Assembly: GCA_001772005.1 (NCBI GenBank)
Contig: MERI01000027.1
Location: 85,612 to 149,611, forward strand
Length of the DNA: 64,000 nt
Source: Betaproteobacteria bacterium RIFCSPLOWO2_12_FULL_62_58
GTDB taxonomy: Bacteria > Pseudomonadota > Gammaproteobacteria > Burkholderiales > SG8-41
Direction: 5' to 3'
Position 1 is the first letter of the stretch, and each line of letters starts with the position of its first letter. Below, one piece after another: positions 1 to 10,807 of this stretch. Position numbers and translations under genes: made by a program. The notes below the pieces were generated by a model. It worked only from the letters and a program-made list of their open reading frames with translations, was not told where the DNA came from and searched no databases.

Positions 1-69
1 ATACTCAAGCGCGAGGTTGACGCCAAGACGCACGCCGATATTCTCGCCAGCGTGCAACGCCAGCTGTAA
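1..69 (+). CDS. atpF: ATP synthase F0 subunit b, C-terminal end (partial)
   Basis: Frame 1 is open from the window edge to a TAA at 67-69 and encodes 22 residues ending in SVQRQL. The short acidic/basic helical tail and its place 8 bases before atpH fit the C terminus of the b subunit, the stator stalk that joins F0 to the delta subunit of F1. The 5' part lies outside the window. The identification rests on operon position and tail character, since too little protein is present for a domain call. Confidence 0.8.
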   Translation: MLKREVDAKTHADILASVQRQL

Positions 70-77
70 GCGAAGAA

Positions 78-614
78 ATGGCCGAACTCGCCACGATCGC
101 GCGACCCTACGCCGAAGCCGCATTCGAGCTCGCACGCGAGAAATCGAATCTCGACGGCTGGTCCGGCATGCTGGCATTGCTCGACGCCGTGGTGCGCGAC
201 ATCCGGGTGCGGGCGTGCGTCGGCGATCCGAACCTGAGCGCGCAGGAGCTCGAAGGCCTGATCTTGGGCGTGATCGGCGATAAGCTCGACGGGCTTGGCC
301 GCAATCTCCTCCAGGTGCTGATCCGGAACAGGCGGCTGGCGATCGTGCCGCAGATCCGCTCGCTGTATGAAGATCTCCGGCGCGAGCATGAGGGCATACT
401 TGAAGCGATAATTGTTTCCGCGCTGCCGATCGCCGATAACCAACTCAAAGAACTCATTGCGCGACTCGAGGCCAGGCATCAGCGCAAGATCAGCGCCCAG
501 GTCGAGATCGACCCGCAACTGATCGGCGGCGTGAAGATCGCGATCGGCGACAAAGTGATCGATGCGACGGTGCGCGGCAGGCTCGAAGCGATGGCCGCCG
601 CGCTCACCCATTAG
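78..614 (+). CDS. atpH: ATP synthase F1 subunit delta
   Basis: This 178-residue protein has the normal family length. It begins MAELATIARPYAEAAFELA, the typical N-terminal helix that binds the top of the alpha subunits, and ends with the conserved GGVKIAIGDKVIDATVRGRL segment. Delta (OSCP in mitochondria) ties the peripheral stalk b subunits to the F1 head on the cytoplasmic face. The ATG at 78 follows a GAAG purine stretch and lies 8 bases after atpF; atpA follows 9 bases after its stop. The operon order F-H-A-G-D-C is the standard proteobacterial one. Confidence 0.96.
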   Translation: MAELATIARPYAEAAFELAREKSNLDGWSGMLALLDAVVRDIRVRACVGDPNLSAQELEGLILGVIGDKLDGLGRNLLQVLIRNRRLAIVPQIRSLYEDLRREHEGILEAIIVSALPIADNQLKELIARLEARHQRKISAQVEIDPQLIGGVKIAIGDKVIDATVRGRLEAMAAALTH

Positions 615-623
615 GAGTCATTC

Positions 624-2165
624 ATGCAACTCAACCCTTCCGAGATCAGCGAACTCATAAAAGGCAGGATCCAGAACCTGGCGAGCACGGTCGAAGCTCG
701 CACCCAGGGCACGGTCATTTCGGTCACCGACGGCATCTGCCGGGTTCACGGCCTGGCTGACGTGATGCAGGGCGAAATGCTGGAATTCCCGAAGAATACC
801 TTCGGTCTGGCGCTAAACCTCGAGCGCGACTCGGTCGGCTCAGTGGTGCTCGGCGCGTACGAGCATATCTCCGAGGGCGACACCGTGAAGACGACCGGCC
901 GGATTCTGGAAGTGCCGGTCGGAAAGGAGTTGATCGGCCGCGTGGTGAATGCGCTCGGCCAGCCGATCGACGGCAAGGGGCCGATTGCGGCGAAAATGAC
1001 GGATGTTATCGAGAAGGTGGCCCCCGGGGTGATCTGGAGGAAATCGGTCTCGCAGCCGGTGCAGACGGGGCTCAAGGCGATCGACTCCATGGTGCCGATC
1101 GGACGCGGGCAGCGCGAACTCATCATCGGCGACCGCCAGACCGGCAAGACCGCGGTTGCCGTCGACACCATCATTAACCAGAAGGGCAAGGATCTCATTT
1201 GCGTGTATGTCGCGATTGGCCAGAAGGCCTCGACGATCAAGAACGTGCTGCGCAAGCTCGAAGAGCACGGCGCGATGGAGTATACGATCGTGATCGCCGC
1301 TTCAGCCTCCGAGTCGGCGGCGATGCAGTACATCGCGCCCTATTCGGGGTGCACCATGGGCGAGTACTTCCGCGACCGTGGCCAGGACGCGCTCATCATT
1401 TACGACGACCTGACCAAGCAGGCGTGGGCCTACCGCCAGATTTCGCTGCTGCTGCGCCGTCCGCCGGGCCGCGAGGCGTACCCGGGCGACGTGTTCTACC
1501 TCCACTCGCGGTTGCTGGAACGCGCCGCGCGCGTCAACGAGGAATACGTCGAGCGCTTCACCAAAGGGGCGGTCAAGGGCAAGACGGGGTCGCTCACGGC
1601 CTTGCCGGTGATCGAGACCCAGGCTGGCGACGTGACCGCGTTCGTGCCGACCAACGTGATCTCGATTACCGACGGCCAGATCTTCCTCGAAACCGATCTG
1701 TTCAATGCCGGCATTCGCCCCGCCATTAACGCCGGTATCTCGGTGTCGCGGGTGGGTGGCGCCGCGCAGACCAAAGTCATCAAGAAGCTGGGCGGCGGCG
1801 TGCGGCTTGCGCTCGCGCAGTATCGCGAGCTCGCCGCGTTCGCACAGTTTGCGTCCGACCTGGATGAGGCTACCCGCAAGCAGCTCGAGCGCGGCCGCAT
1901 GGTGACCGAGCTCATGAAGCAGCCGCAGTACGAGCCGCTGCAGGTCTGGGAAATGGCGTTGACGCTGTTTGCCGTGAACAATGGTTATTTCGACGACGTC
2001 GACGTGAAGAAAGCGCTCTCCGCCGAGCGCTCGATGCGGGACCATGTCAAGGGCGGGTATGGCGATCTCGTCAAGCGCATCGAGGATACGAAAGACCTGG
2101 GCAAGCAGGACGAAGAGCGGCTGCACCTGGCGATGAAAGACTGGAAGAGCAACAGCACGTTCTAA
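624..2165 (+). CDS. atpA: ATP synthase F1 subunit alpha
   Basis: This 513-residue protein has the usual length for the regulatory, non-catalytic nucleotide-binding subunit of F1. The Walker A motif GDRQTGKT is at residues 169-176, at the same place as in E. coli. An N-terminal beta-barrel domain (about residues 25-95) and the conserved [21 protein letters not shown] region towards the C terminus are both present. The GGAG ribosome-binding site in taggagtcattcATG supports the start at 624. It lies between atpH and atpG in the operon. No deviation from the family was seen. Confidence 0.98.
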   Translation: MQLNPSEISELIKGRIQNLASTVEARTQGTVISVTDGICRVHGLADVMQGEMLEFPKNTFGLALNLERDSVGSVVLGAYEHISEGDTVKTTGRILEVPVGKELIGRVVNALGQPIDGKGPIAAKMTDVIEKVAPGVIWRKSVSQPVQTGLKAIDSMVPIGRGQRELIIGDRQTGKTAVAVDTIINQKGKDLICVYVAIGQKASTIKNVLRKLEEHGAMEYTIVIAASASESAAMQYIAPYSGCTMGEYFRDRGQDALIIYDDLTKQAWAYRQISLLLRRPPGREAYPGDVFYLHSRLLERAARVNEEYVERFTKGAVKGKTGSLTALPVIETQAGDVTAFVPTNVISITDGQIFLETDLFNAGIRPAINAGISVSRVGGAAQTKVIKKLGGGVRLALAQYRELAAFAQFASDLDEATRKQLERGRMVTELMKQPQYEPLQVWEMALTLFAVNNGYFDDVDVKKALSAERSMRDHVKGGYGDLVKRIEDTKDLGKQDEERLHLAMKDWKSNSTF

Positions 2166-2202
2166 GACGAACATCCGACCACGTTAGCAGGGATAGACCG
2201 CA

Positions 2203-3066
2203 ATGCCGGGATCGAAAGAGATCCGCACCAAGATCAAGAGCGTGCAGAACACGCGCAAGATCACCAAGGCGATGGAGATGGTCGCGGCCTCCAAGATGAG
2301 ACGCGCGCAGGAGCGCATGCGTACGGCGCGACCGTATGGCGAGAAGATTCGCAACGTCGCAGCGAACATCAGCCACGCCAACCCGGAGTACCGTCACCCG
2401 TTCGTGGTCGCGCGCGATACGGTGAAGCGAGTGGGCATGATCGTGGTGACCGCCGACAAGGGGCTGTGCGGCGGGCTCAACACCAACGTGCTGCGGCTTG
2501 CGCTGAACCGGATCAAGGAATGGGAAGCGCAGGGCGAAGAGCTCGAAGTGTGTGCGATCGGCAGCAAGGGCTTGGGTTTTATGCAGCGCCTCGGCGCCAA
2601 AGTGGTATCGCACGTCACGGGCCTCGGCGACCGGCCGCACATGGAAAAGCTGATCGGCGCCGTAAAGGTGATGCTCGACGGCTACACCGAGGACCGCTTC
2701 GACCGGCTGATGATTTTTTACACCAGGTTCATCAACACCATGAAGCAGGAGCCGGTGATGGAGCAACTGCTGCCGCTCACGGGCGATGCGCTCGGCGTGC
2801 CAGGGGGCTCCTGGGACTACATCTACGAGCCCGATGCCAAGGCGGTGCTCGACCAGGTGATGACCCGCTATATCGAGGCGCTCATCTACCAGGCGGTGGC
2901 CGAGAACATGGCCTCGGAGCAGTCGGCGCGCATGGTGGCGATGAAATCGGCCTCCGACAATGCCGGCAACGTGATCGACGAGCTGACGCTGGTCTATAAC
3001 AAGTCGCGCCAGGCCTCGATTACCAAGGAGCTGTCGGAGATCGTGGGCGGCGCGGCGGCGGTATGA
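2203..3066 (+). CDS. atpG: ATP synthase F1 subunit gamma
   Basis: This 287-residue protein is the rotor shaft of F1. The N-terminal helix ([20 protein letters not shown]) and the C-terminal helix ([19 protein letters not shown], then [21 protein letters not shown]) form the coiled coil that turns inside the alpha3beta3 ring. The [13 protein letters not shown] motif near residues 85-97 is characteristic. The length fits the family. The last 17 bases of the gene, including its stop, recur 90 bases downstream in the gap before atpD (see the repeat entry), which suggests a local duplication or insertion at the gene end. Confidence 0.97.
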   Translation: MPGSKEIRTKIKSVQNTRKITKAMEMVAASKMRRAQERMRTARPYGEKIRNVAANISHANPEYRHPFVVARDTVKRVGMIVVTADKGLCGGLNTNVLRLALNRIKEWEAQGEELEVCAIGSKGLGFMQRLGAKVVSHVTGLGDRPHMEKLIGAVKVMLDGYTEDRFDRLMIFYTRFINTMKQEPVMEQLLPLTGDALGVPGGSWDYIYEPDAKAVLDQVMTRYIEALIYQAVAENMASEQSARMVAMKSASDNAGNVIDELTLVYNKSRQASITKELSEIVGGAAAV

Positions 3067-3156
3067 CGCGACGCCATGGGACGATCGGGCGACACTCATA
3101 TGCGTTCAATGCATGTGATGAGGAGACCAGATCGCCCAGGCGCGGCGGCGGTATGA
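3038..3156 (+). repeat. Duplicated 3' end of atpG and hairpin in the atpG-atpD gap
   Basis: A 17-base segment ending in the atpG stop (3050-3066, GCGCGGCGGCGGTATGA) recurs exactly at 3140-3156. In both copies AGATCG lies a few bases upstream (3038-3043 and 3129-3134). The roughly 90 bases between contain nested complementary arms: GGGCGA 3087-3092 with TCGCCC 3132-3137, and ATGC/GCAT around 3100-3114. The pattern is that of an insertion or tandem duplication that left atpG intact. The atpD start follows at 3185. Confidence 0.75.
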
Positions 3157-3175
3157 AATTGATTTGAACAGTTAG

Positions 3176-4564
<1,389 letters not shown>

Positions 4565-4568
4565 TGGG

Positions 4569-4612
4569 TGATGGGCAATGGGTAATGAGTAAACTACTCA
4601 TCACTCATCACT
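4569..4612. repeat. Spacer hairpin atpD-atpC (TGATGGGTAATGAGTA type)
   Basis: Directly after the atpD stop, near-copies of GGGTGATG/GGGCAATG/GGGTAATGAG run to 4591 and the complementary CTCATCACTCATCACT runs from 4597. A perfect 7 bp stem, ATGAGTA (4585-4591) with TACTCAT (4595-4601), has a 3-base loop. It belongs in style to six other spacers here. There is no T tract, so it is not a normal terminator and lies inside the operon. Confidence 0.8.
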
Positions 4613-4622
4613 AGGGACTGAG

Positions 4623-5045
4623 ATGGCCAACACCATACACATCAACGTCGTCAGCGCGGAAGAATCGATCTTCTCGGGCGAGGCAGAGTTCGTCGTGCTT
4701 CCCGGCGAAGCCGGCGAGCTCGGCATTTATCCGCGCCACACGCCGCTCATCACCCGCATCAAACCGGGCGAGGTACGCATCAAGCTGCCGGGAGGGGCCG
4801 CCGAGGAGCTGATCTTCGTCGCGGGCGGCGTCCTCGAGGTGCAGCCGGGGCTGGTGACCGTGCTTGCCGATACGGCGATCCGCGGACATGATCTTGACGA
4901 AGCCAAGGCGGCGGAAGCGAAGAAGCGCGCCGAGGAGGCGATGCAGAACCAGACTTCCAAGCTTGAGATCGCCAAAGCCCAGGCCGAGCTGGCACAGGCT
5001 GTCGCGCAGCTCGCGGCGATCCAGAAGCTGCGCAAGAAGCGATAA
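4623..5045 (+). CDS. atpC: ATP synthase F1 subunit epsilon
   Basis: This 140-residue protein of normal length has two parts: an N-terminal beta sandwich (residues 1-85, with the typical [17 protein letters not shown] segment) and a C-terminal helical hairpin rich in Ala, Lys and Glu (residues 88-139). Epsilon links gamma to the c ring and can inhibit ATP hydrolysis through its C-terminal helices. It is the last gene of the atp operon. Its ATG follows CTAGGGACTGAG, downstream of the pyrimidine arm of the atpD-atpC hairpin, which leaves a weak ribosome-binding site. Confidence 0.97.
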   Translation: MANTIHINVVSAEESIFSGEAEFVVLPGEAGELGIYPRHTPLITRIKPGEVRIKLPGGAAEELIFVAGGVLEVQPGLVTVLADTAIRGHDLDEAKAAEAKKRAEEAMQNQTSKLEIAKAQAELAQAVAQLAAIQKLRKKR

Positions 5046-5061
5046 AGCCGGACGCGCGGCG

Positions 5062-5094
5062 GCGCCGGTTGAGTCCATGGATTGGACCCGGCGC
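5062..5094 (+). terminator. Possible atp operon terminator (stem-loop without T tract)
   Basis: GCGCCGG (5062-5068) pairs with CCGGCGC (5088-5094), and GTCC (5073-5076) with GGAC (5084-5087), around the loop ATGGATT. It lies 17 bases after the atpC stop, where a terminator is expected, but no T run follows, so intrinsic termination is doubtful. It could equally be a processing or Rho-related structure. Confidence 0.35.
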
Positions 5095-5123
5095 AGGGAC
5101 GCCGTTTAACTCGCGGCACGATC

Positions 5124-6641
5124 ATGGAGCGGCCTCCGAACATTCCCCACAACGTGGACTTGCTGATTGTCGGCGGGGGCATCAACGGCGTCGGCATTGC
5201 GCGCGACGCCGCCGGCCGCGGACTCAAAGTGCTGCTGTGCGAAAAGGACGATCTCGGCGCTGCGACCAGCTCCGCCAGCAGCAAGCTCATTCACGGCGGA
5301 CTGCGCTATCTCGAGCAGTATGAGTTCCGGCTGGTCGCCGAAGCGCTCGCCGAACGCGAAGTGCTGCTGAAAAGTGCGCCGCACATCGTACACCCGATGC
5401 GCTTCGTAATGCCGCACGTGCCCGAACTGCGTCCGGCCTGGATGATCCGGGTCGGGCTCGTTCTCTACGATTACCTTGCCCGGCGGCAAACCCTGCCTGG
5501 CTCGCACGGTGTGCGCCTCACGCGCAGCCAGTATGGCGCGGGCTTGAAACCGGGACTCAGCAAGGGATTTGTGTATTCCGATTGCTGGGTCGACGACGCG
5601 CGCCTGGTGGTCGCCAACGCGCGCGCCGCGGCCGACCTCGGCGCGACCATCGTCACGCGCACAGCTTGCATCAGCGCGCGCCGTAGCGGCGGCCGCTGGC
5701 GCGTCACGTTACGCGCGGATGACGGCACGCAGACCGAAATCGTCGCGGAAGCGTTGGCCAATGCCGCCGGACCGTGGGTAAAACAGCTCCTCGCCGCGAC
5801 CTTGCGGCAACTGACCACGTTCAACCTGAAACTCGTGAAAGGCAGCCATATCGTCGTGCCGCGGCTTTACGAGGGCGATCATGCCTTCATTCTTCAGAAC
5901 GATGACCGGCGCGTGGTGTTCGCCTATTCCTACGAGCAGCACTACACGCTGATCGGCACCACCGACATTGAAGTGACCGGAGCCCCGGGTCCGTGCGCGG
6001 CAAGTCCCGAAGAAGTGAACTATCTTTGCCGCGCGGCGAACCGCTATTTCGCACGCCAGGTCAAAGAAAGCGATGTGGTATGGAGTTTCTGCGGCATCCG
6101 GCCGCTCTTCGACGACGGTTCAGCCAATCCGTCAGCGATAACGCGTGACTACGTGCTGCGCGTCGACGGGGATACGACCACAGCGCCGGTGCTGTCGGTG
6201 TTCGGTGGCAAGATCACCACTTATCGCAAACTTGCCGAGCATGCGCTGGCACAGCTCGCGCCGTGGTTTTCGCAGATGAAGAACGCATGGACCGCCGGCA
6301 CGCCGCTGCCCGGCGGTGATCTCGCGGGAGTGAGCTTCAATCAGTTTGCGAGCGTTCATTTCCAGCGCGACTTTCCGTGGTTGCCGGAGCCGCTGCGTGG
6401 GGCGCTTGCGCGGCGTCACGGTGCGGACGCGTACAAGGTTTTGGGCAACGCCATGTCCTTGGCCGACCTGGGCGAGCCTTTCGGCGCCGACCTCTACGCG
6501 CGCGAAGTCGATTACCTGATCGAGCGCGAGTGGGCACGCACGGCAGAGGATGTGCTGTGGCGGCGCACCAAGGCGGGCCTGCATCTTACGCCGTCCGAGC
6601 AGCAGGCGGTGGCACGCTACGTGGCACAGCGCGCCCGGTGA
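5124..6641 (+). CDS. glpD: FAD-dependent glycerol-3-phosphate dehydrogenase
   Basis: This 505-residue protein oxidises sn-glycerol 3-phosphate to dihydroxyacetone phosphate and feeds electrons to quinone at the inner membrane. The dinucleotide motif VGGGINGVGIARDAAGRG (G17-G22) binds FAD, followed by the family signature ATSSASSKLIHGGLRYLEQYEF. The C-terminal half contains KITTYRKLAEHA and the conserved helical domain. I chose the ATG at 5124 over an in-frame codon at 5082, because homology begins just after MERPPNIPHNVDLLIVGG. No glpF, glpK or glpR lies nearby, so it may serve phospholipid glycerol turnover rather than a dedicated uptake operon. Confidence 0.93.
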   Translation: MERPPNIPHNVDLLIVGGGINGVGIARDAAGRGLKVLLCEKDDLGAATSSASSKLIHGGLRYLEQYEFRLVAEALAEREVLLKSAPHIVHPMRFVMPHVPELRPAWMIRVGLVLYDYLARRQTLPGSHGVRLTRSQYGAGLKPGLSKGFVYSDCWVDDARLVVANARAAADLGATIVTRTACISARRSGGRWRVTLRADDGTQTEIVAEALANAAGPWVKQLLAATLRQLTTFNLKLVKGSHIVVPRLYEGDHAFILQNDDRRVVFAYSYEQHYTLIGTTDIEVTGAPGPCAASPEEVNYLCRAANRYFARQVKESDVVWSFCGIRPLFDDGSANPSAITRDYVLRVDGDTTTAPVLSVFGGKITTYRKLAEHALAQLAPWFSQMKNAWTAGTPLPGGDLAGVSFNQFASVHFQRDFPWLPEPLRGALARRHGADAYKVLGNAMSLADLGEPFGADLYAREVDYLIEREWARTAEDVLWRRTKAGLHLTPSEQQAVARYVAQRAR

Positions 6642-6646
6642 CCGTG

Positions 6647-6655
6647 TGCGATAAT
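6647..6655 (+). promoter_or_regulatory. Extended -10 element next to glmU start
   Basis: TGC followed by GATAAT at 6650-6655 forms an extended -10 box. The expected transcription start (about 6662) falls on or one base before the glmU ATG at 6663, so any transcript from it would be leaderless. There is no convincing -35 box and no Shine-Dalgarno sequence before glmU, which fits this reading but does not prove it. Confidence 0.4.
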
Positions 6656-6662
6656 TTCTTGC

Positions 6663-8042
6663 ATGAAGCTGCCGCTTAATATCGCGATCCTCGCCGCCGG
6701 CAAGGGAAAGCGCATGCGTTCGCGCCTGCCGAAGGTACTGCACCTGCTCGCGGGGCGATCGCTGATTGCACCTGTGATCGACACCGCGCGTGCTCTAAGG
6801 CCGACGAAAATCTGCGTGGTCTACGGGCATGGCGGCGAGCAGGTGCCGCAGGCGATCCGGACTGCCGGCATCAGTTTCGTCAGGCAAGAACCTCAGCTCG
6901 GCACGGGCCACGCGCTGCAGCAGGCGCTGCCGCATCTGGGGAAATCGGGCGTGACGCTCGTGCTGTATGGCGACGTGCCGCTGATTCGCGTCGAGACGCT
7001 GCGCGCACTCGTCACTGCGGGCGCGAATCGGGTAAGCATTCTCACGGCCGAACTCGAAGATCCGACCGGCTACGGCCGCATCGTGCGCGACAAGGATGGG
7101 AACATTACCGGTATCGTGGAAGAAAAAGACGCCAGCGCCGTTCAGCGCAAGATCCGAGAGGTGAACACGGGCATCATGGCGCTGCCGACGGCGCGGCTTG
7201 CGGCGTGGCTATCGCGGCTCGAAAACCGCAACGTGCAGCGCGAGTACTACCTGCCCGATGTCGTGCCGCTCGCGCTCGCGGACGGCATTGCAGTGAATGC
7301 CGTCAAGGCGCGCGACGCGTGGGAGGCGCTCGGTGTCAACAGCAAGGCCCAGCTCGCGCAGCTTGAGCGCATTTACCAGCGGCAATATGCAGCCCGCCTG
7401 CTCGATGAGGGCGTGACCCTGATTGATCCGATGCGACTGGACGTGCGCGGCAGCCTCAAGTGCGGCGCCGACGTGGTGATCGACGTCAACTGCGTGTTCG
7501 AGGGCGCGGTGAAGCTCGGCGACCAGGTCGAAATCGGCGCCCACTGTGTTCTGAGGAATGTCGCGATCGGCCCGGGTACGCGCGTGGAGCCGTTTACGTT
7601 CATCGACGACGCCAGCATCGGCGCCAACTGCCGCATCGGCCCCTATGCGCGCATTCGGCCCGGGACCCGGCTGGCCGAAGACGTGCATATTGGCAACTTC
7701 GTCGAGGTCAAGGCGAGCCAGATCGCGGCGCATTCCAAGGCCAACCACCTGGCCTACGTCGGCGACTCGACGGTGGGACGCAACGTGAACATTGGCGCCG
7801 GTACCATCACCTGCAATTACGACGGCGCCCGCAAGCACCGCACCGTGATCGAAGATGACGTGCACATCGGTTCCGATGTGCAGCTCGTCGCACCGGTGAC
7901 CGTCGGCAAAGGGGCCACCATAGGGGCCGGTGCAACTATTACCAAAGACGCGCCGCCGGGAGAGCTGACTTTCACCAAGAAAGAACAGGTCACCAAACCG
8001 GGCTGGAAACGGCCCAAGAAGCAGGAGAGGTTAGAGGAGTGA
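6663..8042 (+). CDS. glmU: Bifunctional GlmU: GlcN-1-P acetyltransferase / GlcNAc-1-P uridylyltransferase
   Basis: This 459-residue protein makes UDP-GlcNAc, the precursor of peptidoglycan and LPS, in two steps. The N-terminal nucleotidyltransferase domain has the [18 protein letters not shown] signature at residues 10-27. From about residue 250 a left-handed beta helix with many I/V-G-x4 hexapeptides ([34 protein letters not shown]) carries the acetyltransferase. The last codons (QERLEE then TGA) lie inside the purine-rich repeat of the following spacer, so the C terminus has been rewritten by that repeat. glmS, the preceding step in the pathway, follows directly. Confidence 0.97.
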   Translation: MKLPLNIAILAAGKGKRMRSRLPKVLHLLAGRSLIAPVIDTARALRPTKICVVYGHGGEQVPQAIRTAGISFVRQEPQLGTGHALQQALPHLGKSGVTLVLYGDVPLIRVETLRALVTAGANRVSILTAELEDPTGYGRIVRDKDGNITGIVEEKDASAVQRKIREVNTGIMALPTARLAAWLSRLENRNVQREYYLPDVVPLALADGIAVNAVKARDAWEALGVNSKAQLAQLERIYQRQYAARLLDEGVTLIDPMRLDVRGSLKCGADVVIDVNCVFEGAVKLGDQVEIGAHCVLRNVAIGPGTRVEPFTFIDDASIGANCRIGPYARIRPGTRLAEDVHIGNFVEVKASQIAAHSKANHLAYVGDSTVGRNVNIGAGTITCNYDGARKHRTVIEDDVHIGSDVQLVAPVTVGKGATIGAGATITKDAPPGELTFTKKEQVTKPGWKRPKKQERLEE

Positions 8043-8116
8043 GAGGAAAGGAGTTGAAAAGCGGCAACGGCGTAACTGCGAATTTTACGCCTCGCTCCTC
8101 TCTCCTGTCTCCTCTC
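8022..8116. repeat. Spacer hairpin glmU-glmS (GAGAGGAGTGAGAGG type)
   Basis: A purine tract (8022-8053, words such as GGAGAGG, GAGGAGTGAG, GGAAAGGAG) is followed by about 40 bases of ordinary sequence and then a pyrimidine tract (8095-8116, CTCCTCTCTCCTGTCTCC). The arms pair imperfectly over some 20 bp. The purine arm begins within glmU and supplies its last codons and the TGA. No terminator T run is present. Confidence 0.8.
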
Positions 8117-8127
8117 GGAGTTCGGCG

Positions 8128-9978
8128 ATGTGCGGCATAGTCGGCGCCGTCGCGCAGCGTAACGTCGTTCCCGTTCTGCTCGAAGGCCTGAGACGGCTCG
8201 AGTACCGCGGCTACGATTCGGCGGGCATCGCCGTGCTCAACGGCACGCACGGTGCCGCGTCGTGTGGAGTGCTCCGGCGGCTGCGCAGCACCGGCCGCGT
8301 CGCCGAGCTGGCCAAGCTGGCCGACCAGCAAGGCCTTTCCGGCACGCTCGGCATCGCGCACACACGCTGGGCGACCCACGGCGCACCTTCCGAGCGCAAC
8401 GCGCATCCGCACGTCTCGGGCGGCGTATCGGTGGTGCATAACGGCATCATCGAGAATCACGACGAGATGCGCCGCAAGCTGCAAGCGAAAGGCTATGAGT
8501 TCGCTTCCGACACGGACACGGAGGTCATCGCCCACCTCGTACACTCACACCTTGCCGCAGGCGGCACCCTGTTTGGAGCCGTTCGCCGCAGCGTTGCCGA
8601 ACTGGTCGGCGCCTATGCCATTGCCGTCGTCACCGAAACGGACGCGAGCTGCCTGGTGGTTGCCCGCATGGGCGCACCACTGCTGCTGGGGCTGGGCGCA
8701 GGTGAGAATTTCGCCGCCTCCGACGCCTCCGCGCTGGTGCAGGTGACGCAGCGCGTGATTTATCTCGAGGAAGGCGATTGCGCGGAGCTGAGCCTCTCGG
8801 GCGTGCGCGTCCTCGACGCCAAGGGGAACGCCGTCGAGCGCCCGGTGCACGTGAGCCAGCTCACCTCGGAGGCGGTAGAGCTGGGCCCTTATCGCCACTT
8901 CATGCAGAAGGAAATCTTCGAGCAGCCGGGCGCGGTCGCCGCGACGCTCGAAATGGTGACCAACGCGCATGCGCTGTCACCCCGGCTCTTTGGCGTTGAG
9001 GCCGATAAAATCTTCGCGCAAATCGACGGAGTCCTGATTCTCGCCTGCGGTACCAGCTATCACGCCGGCATGGTGGCACGCTACTGGATCGAGGCCATGG
9101 CGGGGATCCCGTGCACGGTGGAGATCGCGAGCGAATACCGCTACCGCGAGTCGGTGCCGAACCCCAACGCACTGGTCATCACCGTCTCCCAGTCAGGGGA
9201 AACCGCGGACACCATCGCGGCGCTCAATCACGCCAAGTCGCTTGGCCACAAATTCTGCCTCACGATCTGTAATGCGCCGGAATCCGCGCTGGTGCGCGCT
9301 TCCGAACTGCGTTTCCTGACACGCGCCGGACCGGAGATCGGGGTCGCCTCGACCAAGGCGTTCACCACGCAGCTTGCGGCGCTGGTGCTGCTCGCCATGG
9401 TGCTGGCGCGGCTGCGCGGCCGGCTTTCGGCGGAGCGCGAACGCGAACTGATCGGGGCGCTGCGCCACTTGCCGTCAGCGCTCTCGCACGTGCTGCAGAT
9501 TGAGGACGCGATCAAGGTCTGGGCAGTCAAATTCGCCGAGCGCCAGCACGCGCTGTTTCTCGGGCGCGGCATCCATTATCCGATCGCGATGGAAGGCGCG
9601 CTCAAACTGAAGGAGATTTCGTACATCCACGCCGAGGCCTACCCCGCGGGCGAGCTCAAGCACGGGCCGCTCGCGCTGGTTGATCGGAATATGCCGGTGG
9701 TGGCGATCGCGCCGCAGGACGCGCTGCTGGAAAAGCTCAAATCCAACCTGCAGGAAGTGCGCGTGCGCGGCGGCGAACTTTACGTGCTCGCCGACCAGGG
9801 TTCGCGCATCGACGCGGCCGACGGCCTGCACGTGATCCGGCTGACCGATCACGCCGGCGTGCTTTCGCCGATCCTGCACACCATACCGCTGCAACTTCTC
9901 GCCTACCACGCCGCACTGCGGCGCGGCACGGATGTGGACAAGCCCCGAAACCTCGCCAAGTCCGTCACGGTCGAATAA
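8128..9978 (+). CDS. glmS: Glucosamine-6-phosphate synthase (isomerising amidotransferase)
   Basis: This 616-residue enzyme converts fructose 6-phosphate and glutamine to glucosamine 6-phosphate. The N-terminal nucleophile Cys2 ([12 protein letters not shown]) opens the class II glutaminase domain (about 1-220), which also has the [12 protein letters not shown] segment. Two SIS sugar-isomerase domains follow, with [20 protein letters not shown] and [26 protein letters not shown]. It ends in the conserved [11 protein letters not shown]. It is paired with glmU as in many proteobacteria. The ATG at 8128 is preceded by CGGAG, just outside the spacer hairpin. Confidence 0.98.
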   Translation: MCGIVGAVAQRNVVPVLLEGLRRLEYRGYDSAGIAVLNGTHGAASCGVLRRLRSTGRVAELAKLADQQGLSGTLGIAHTRWATHGAPSERNAHPHVSGGVSVVHNGIIENHDEMRRKLQAKGYEFASDTDTEVIAHLVHSHLAAGGTLFGAVRRSVAELVGAYAIAVVTETDASCLVVARMGAPLLLGLGAGENFAASDASALVQVTQRVIYLEEGDCAELSLSGVRVLDAKGNAVERPVHVSQLTSEAVELGPYRHFMQKEIFEQPGAVAATLEMVTNAHALSPRLFGVEADKIFAQIDGVLILACGTSYHAGMVARYWIEAMAGIPCTVEIASEYRYRESVPNPNALVITVSQSGETADTIAALNHAKSLGHKFCLTICNAPESALVRASELRFLTRAGPEIGVASTKAFTTQLAALVLLAMVLARLRGRLSAERERELIGALRHLPSALSHVLQIEDAIKVWAVKFAERQHALFLGRGIHYPIAMEGALKLKEISYIHAEAYPAGELKHGPLALVDRNMPVVAIAPQDALLEKLKSNLQEVRVRGGELYVLADQGSRIDAADGLHVIRLTDHAGVLSPILHTIPLQLLAYHAALRRGTDVDKPRNLAKSVTVE

Positions 9979-9999
9979 GGGCGAGCCGCCCGCGGTTTC

Positions 10000-10773
10000 T
10001 TACAATCGTCGCAGCTTGCGTGTTGCGCCGGCAAACAGCAGGTCGTAGAGCCAGTTCGGCAGCACGCGCAGCGCGCGCGCGACGAGCGCCATTTGCCACG
10101 GAACCACGGCGAAGGTCTTCCCACTTTCGATGATGGAAATGATCTTGCGCGCCGCAGTGTCGGCGCTCATCAGGAACGGCATGGGATAAGGGTTTGGGGC
10201 CGTCATCGGCGTGGCGATAAAGCCGGGGCAGATGGTGATGACTGTTACTCCACACCGCGTCAACTCCACGCGCAGGCTTTCGAGATAGGAGATCGCCGCC
10301 GCTTTTGACGCCGAATAAGCTCCGGCGCCGGGCAGTCCGCGGTAGCCGGCGACGCTGGCAATGCCGACGAGCGTTCCCTGCCCTTTGTCCCGCATCTTTG
10401 CGACAAAGGGCTGGAAGGTTTTCACCATGCCCATGACGTTAATGTCGAGCACGTCCTGAAAGGCCTGCACGTCTTCGGCATATTCGGTCAGTGTGCCGAA
10501 GCTGACGCCGGCGTTGGCGATCACGACGTCTGGGCAGCCGTGGTGAGACATGAAATCGCTGGCGGCGGCAGCGAGCCCTACGGCGTCGCGCACGTCGAGC
10601 GGATAGATACGGGAAGGAGAATTGAGCCGTGCCGCGAGCTGCTTGAGCTCGGCTTCGCGCCTTGCGATCAGGCCAAGCGTCGCGCCCTGCGCCGCGTAGC
10701 GCTCGGCCAGCGCTTGGCCGAGACCGCCGGAGGCGCCGGTGATGATGACACGCAGTGAAGTTGCCCGCGCCAT
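10000..10773 (-). CDS. Short-chain dehydrogenase/reductase (SDR)
   Basis: This 257-residue classical SDR binds NAD(P) through TGASGGLG (residues 12-19) and has the NAG motif at 87-89. Its catalytic set is Ser140, Tyr153 and Lys157 (YSASK). An arginine pair after the second strand (IARRE) suggests a preference for NADP, which is inference. The substrate cannot be told from sequence. The C-terminal extension (VALVARALRVLPNWLYDLLFA) is hydrophobic and may contact the membrane. It converges on glmS with a gap of 21 bases and lies downstream of two dsbA-like genes on the same strand. Confidence 0.88.
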   Translation of the reverse strand: MARATSLRVIITGASGGLGQALAERYAAQGATLGLIARREAELKQLAARLNSPSRIYPLDVRDAVGLAAAASDFMSHHGCPDVVIANAGVSFGTLTEYAEDVQAFQDVLDINVMGMVKTFQPFVAKMRDKGQGTLVGIASVAGYRGLPGAGAYSASKAAAISYLESLRVELTRCGVTVITICPGFIATPMTAPNPYPMPFLMSADTAARKIISIIESGKTFAVVPWQMALVARALRVLPNWLYDLLFAGATRKLRRL

Positions 10774-10807
10774 GTGCTCTAGGCCGCCTCCAAGGCGCGA
10801 TGGGCGA

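Noticed and set aside
8043-8127. glmS ribozyme or small-RNA target in the glmU-glmS spacer
   Set aside because: The glmS ribozyme is typical of Gram-positive bacteria and its core is not visible; the spacer is explained by the purine/pyrimidine repeat arms.
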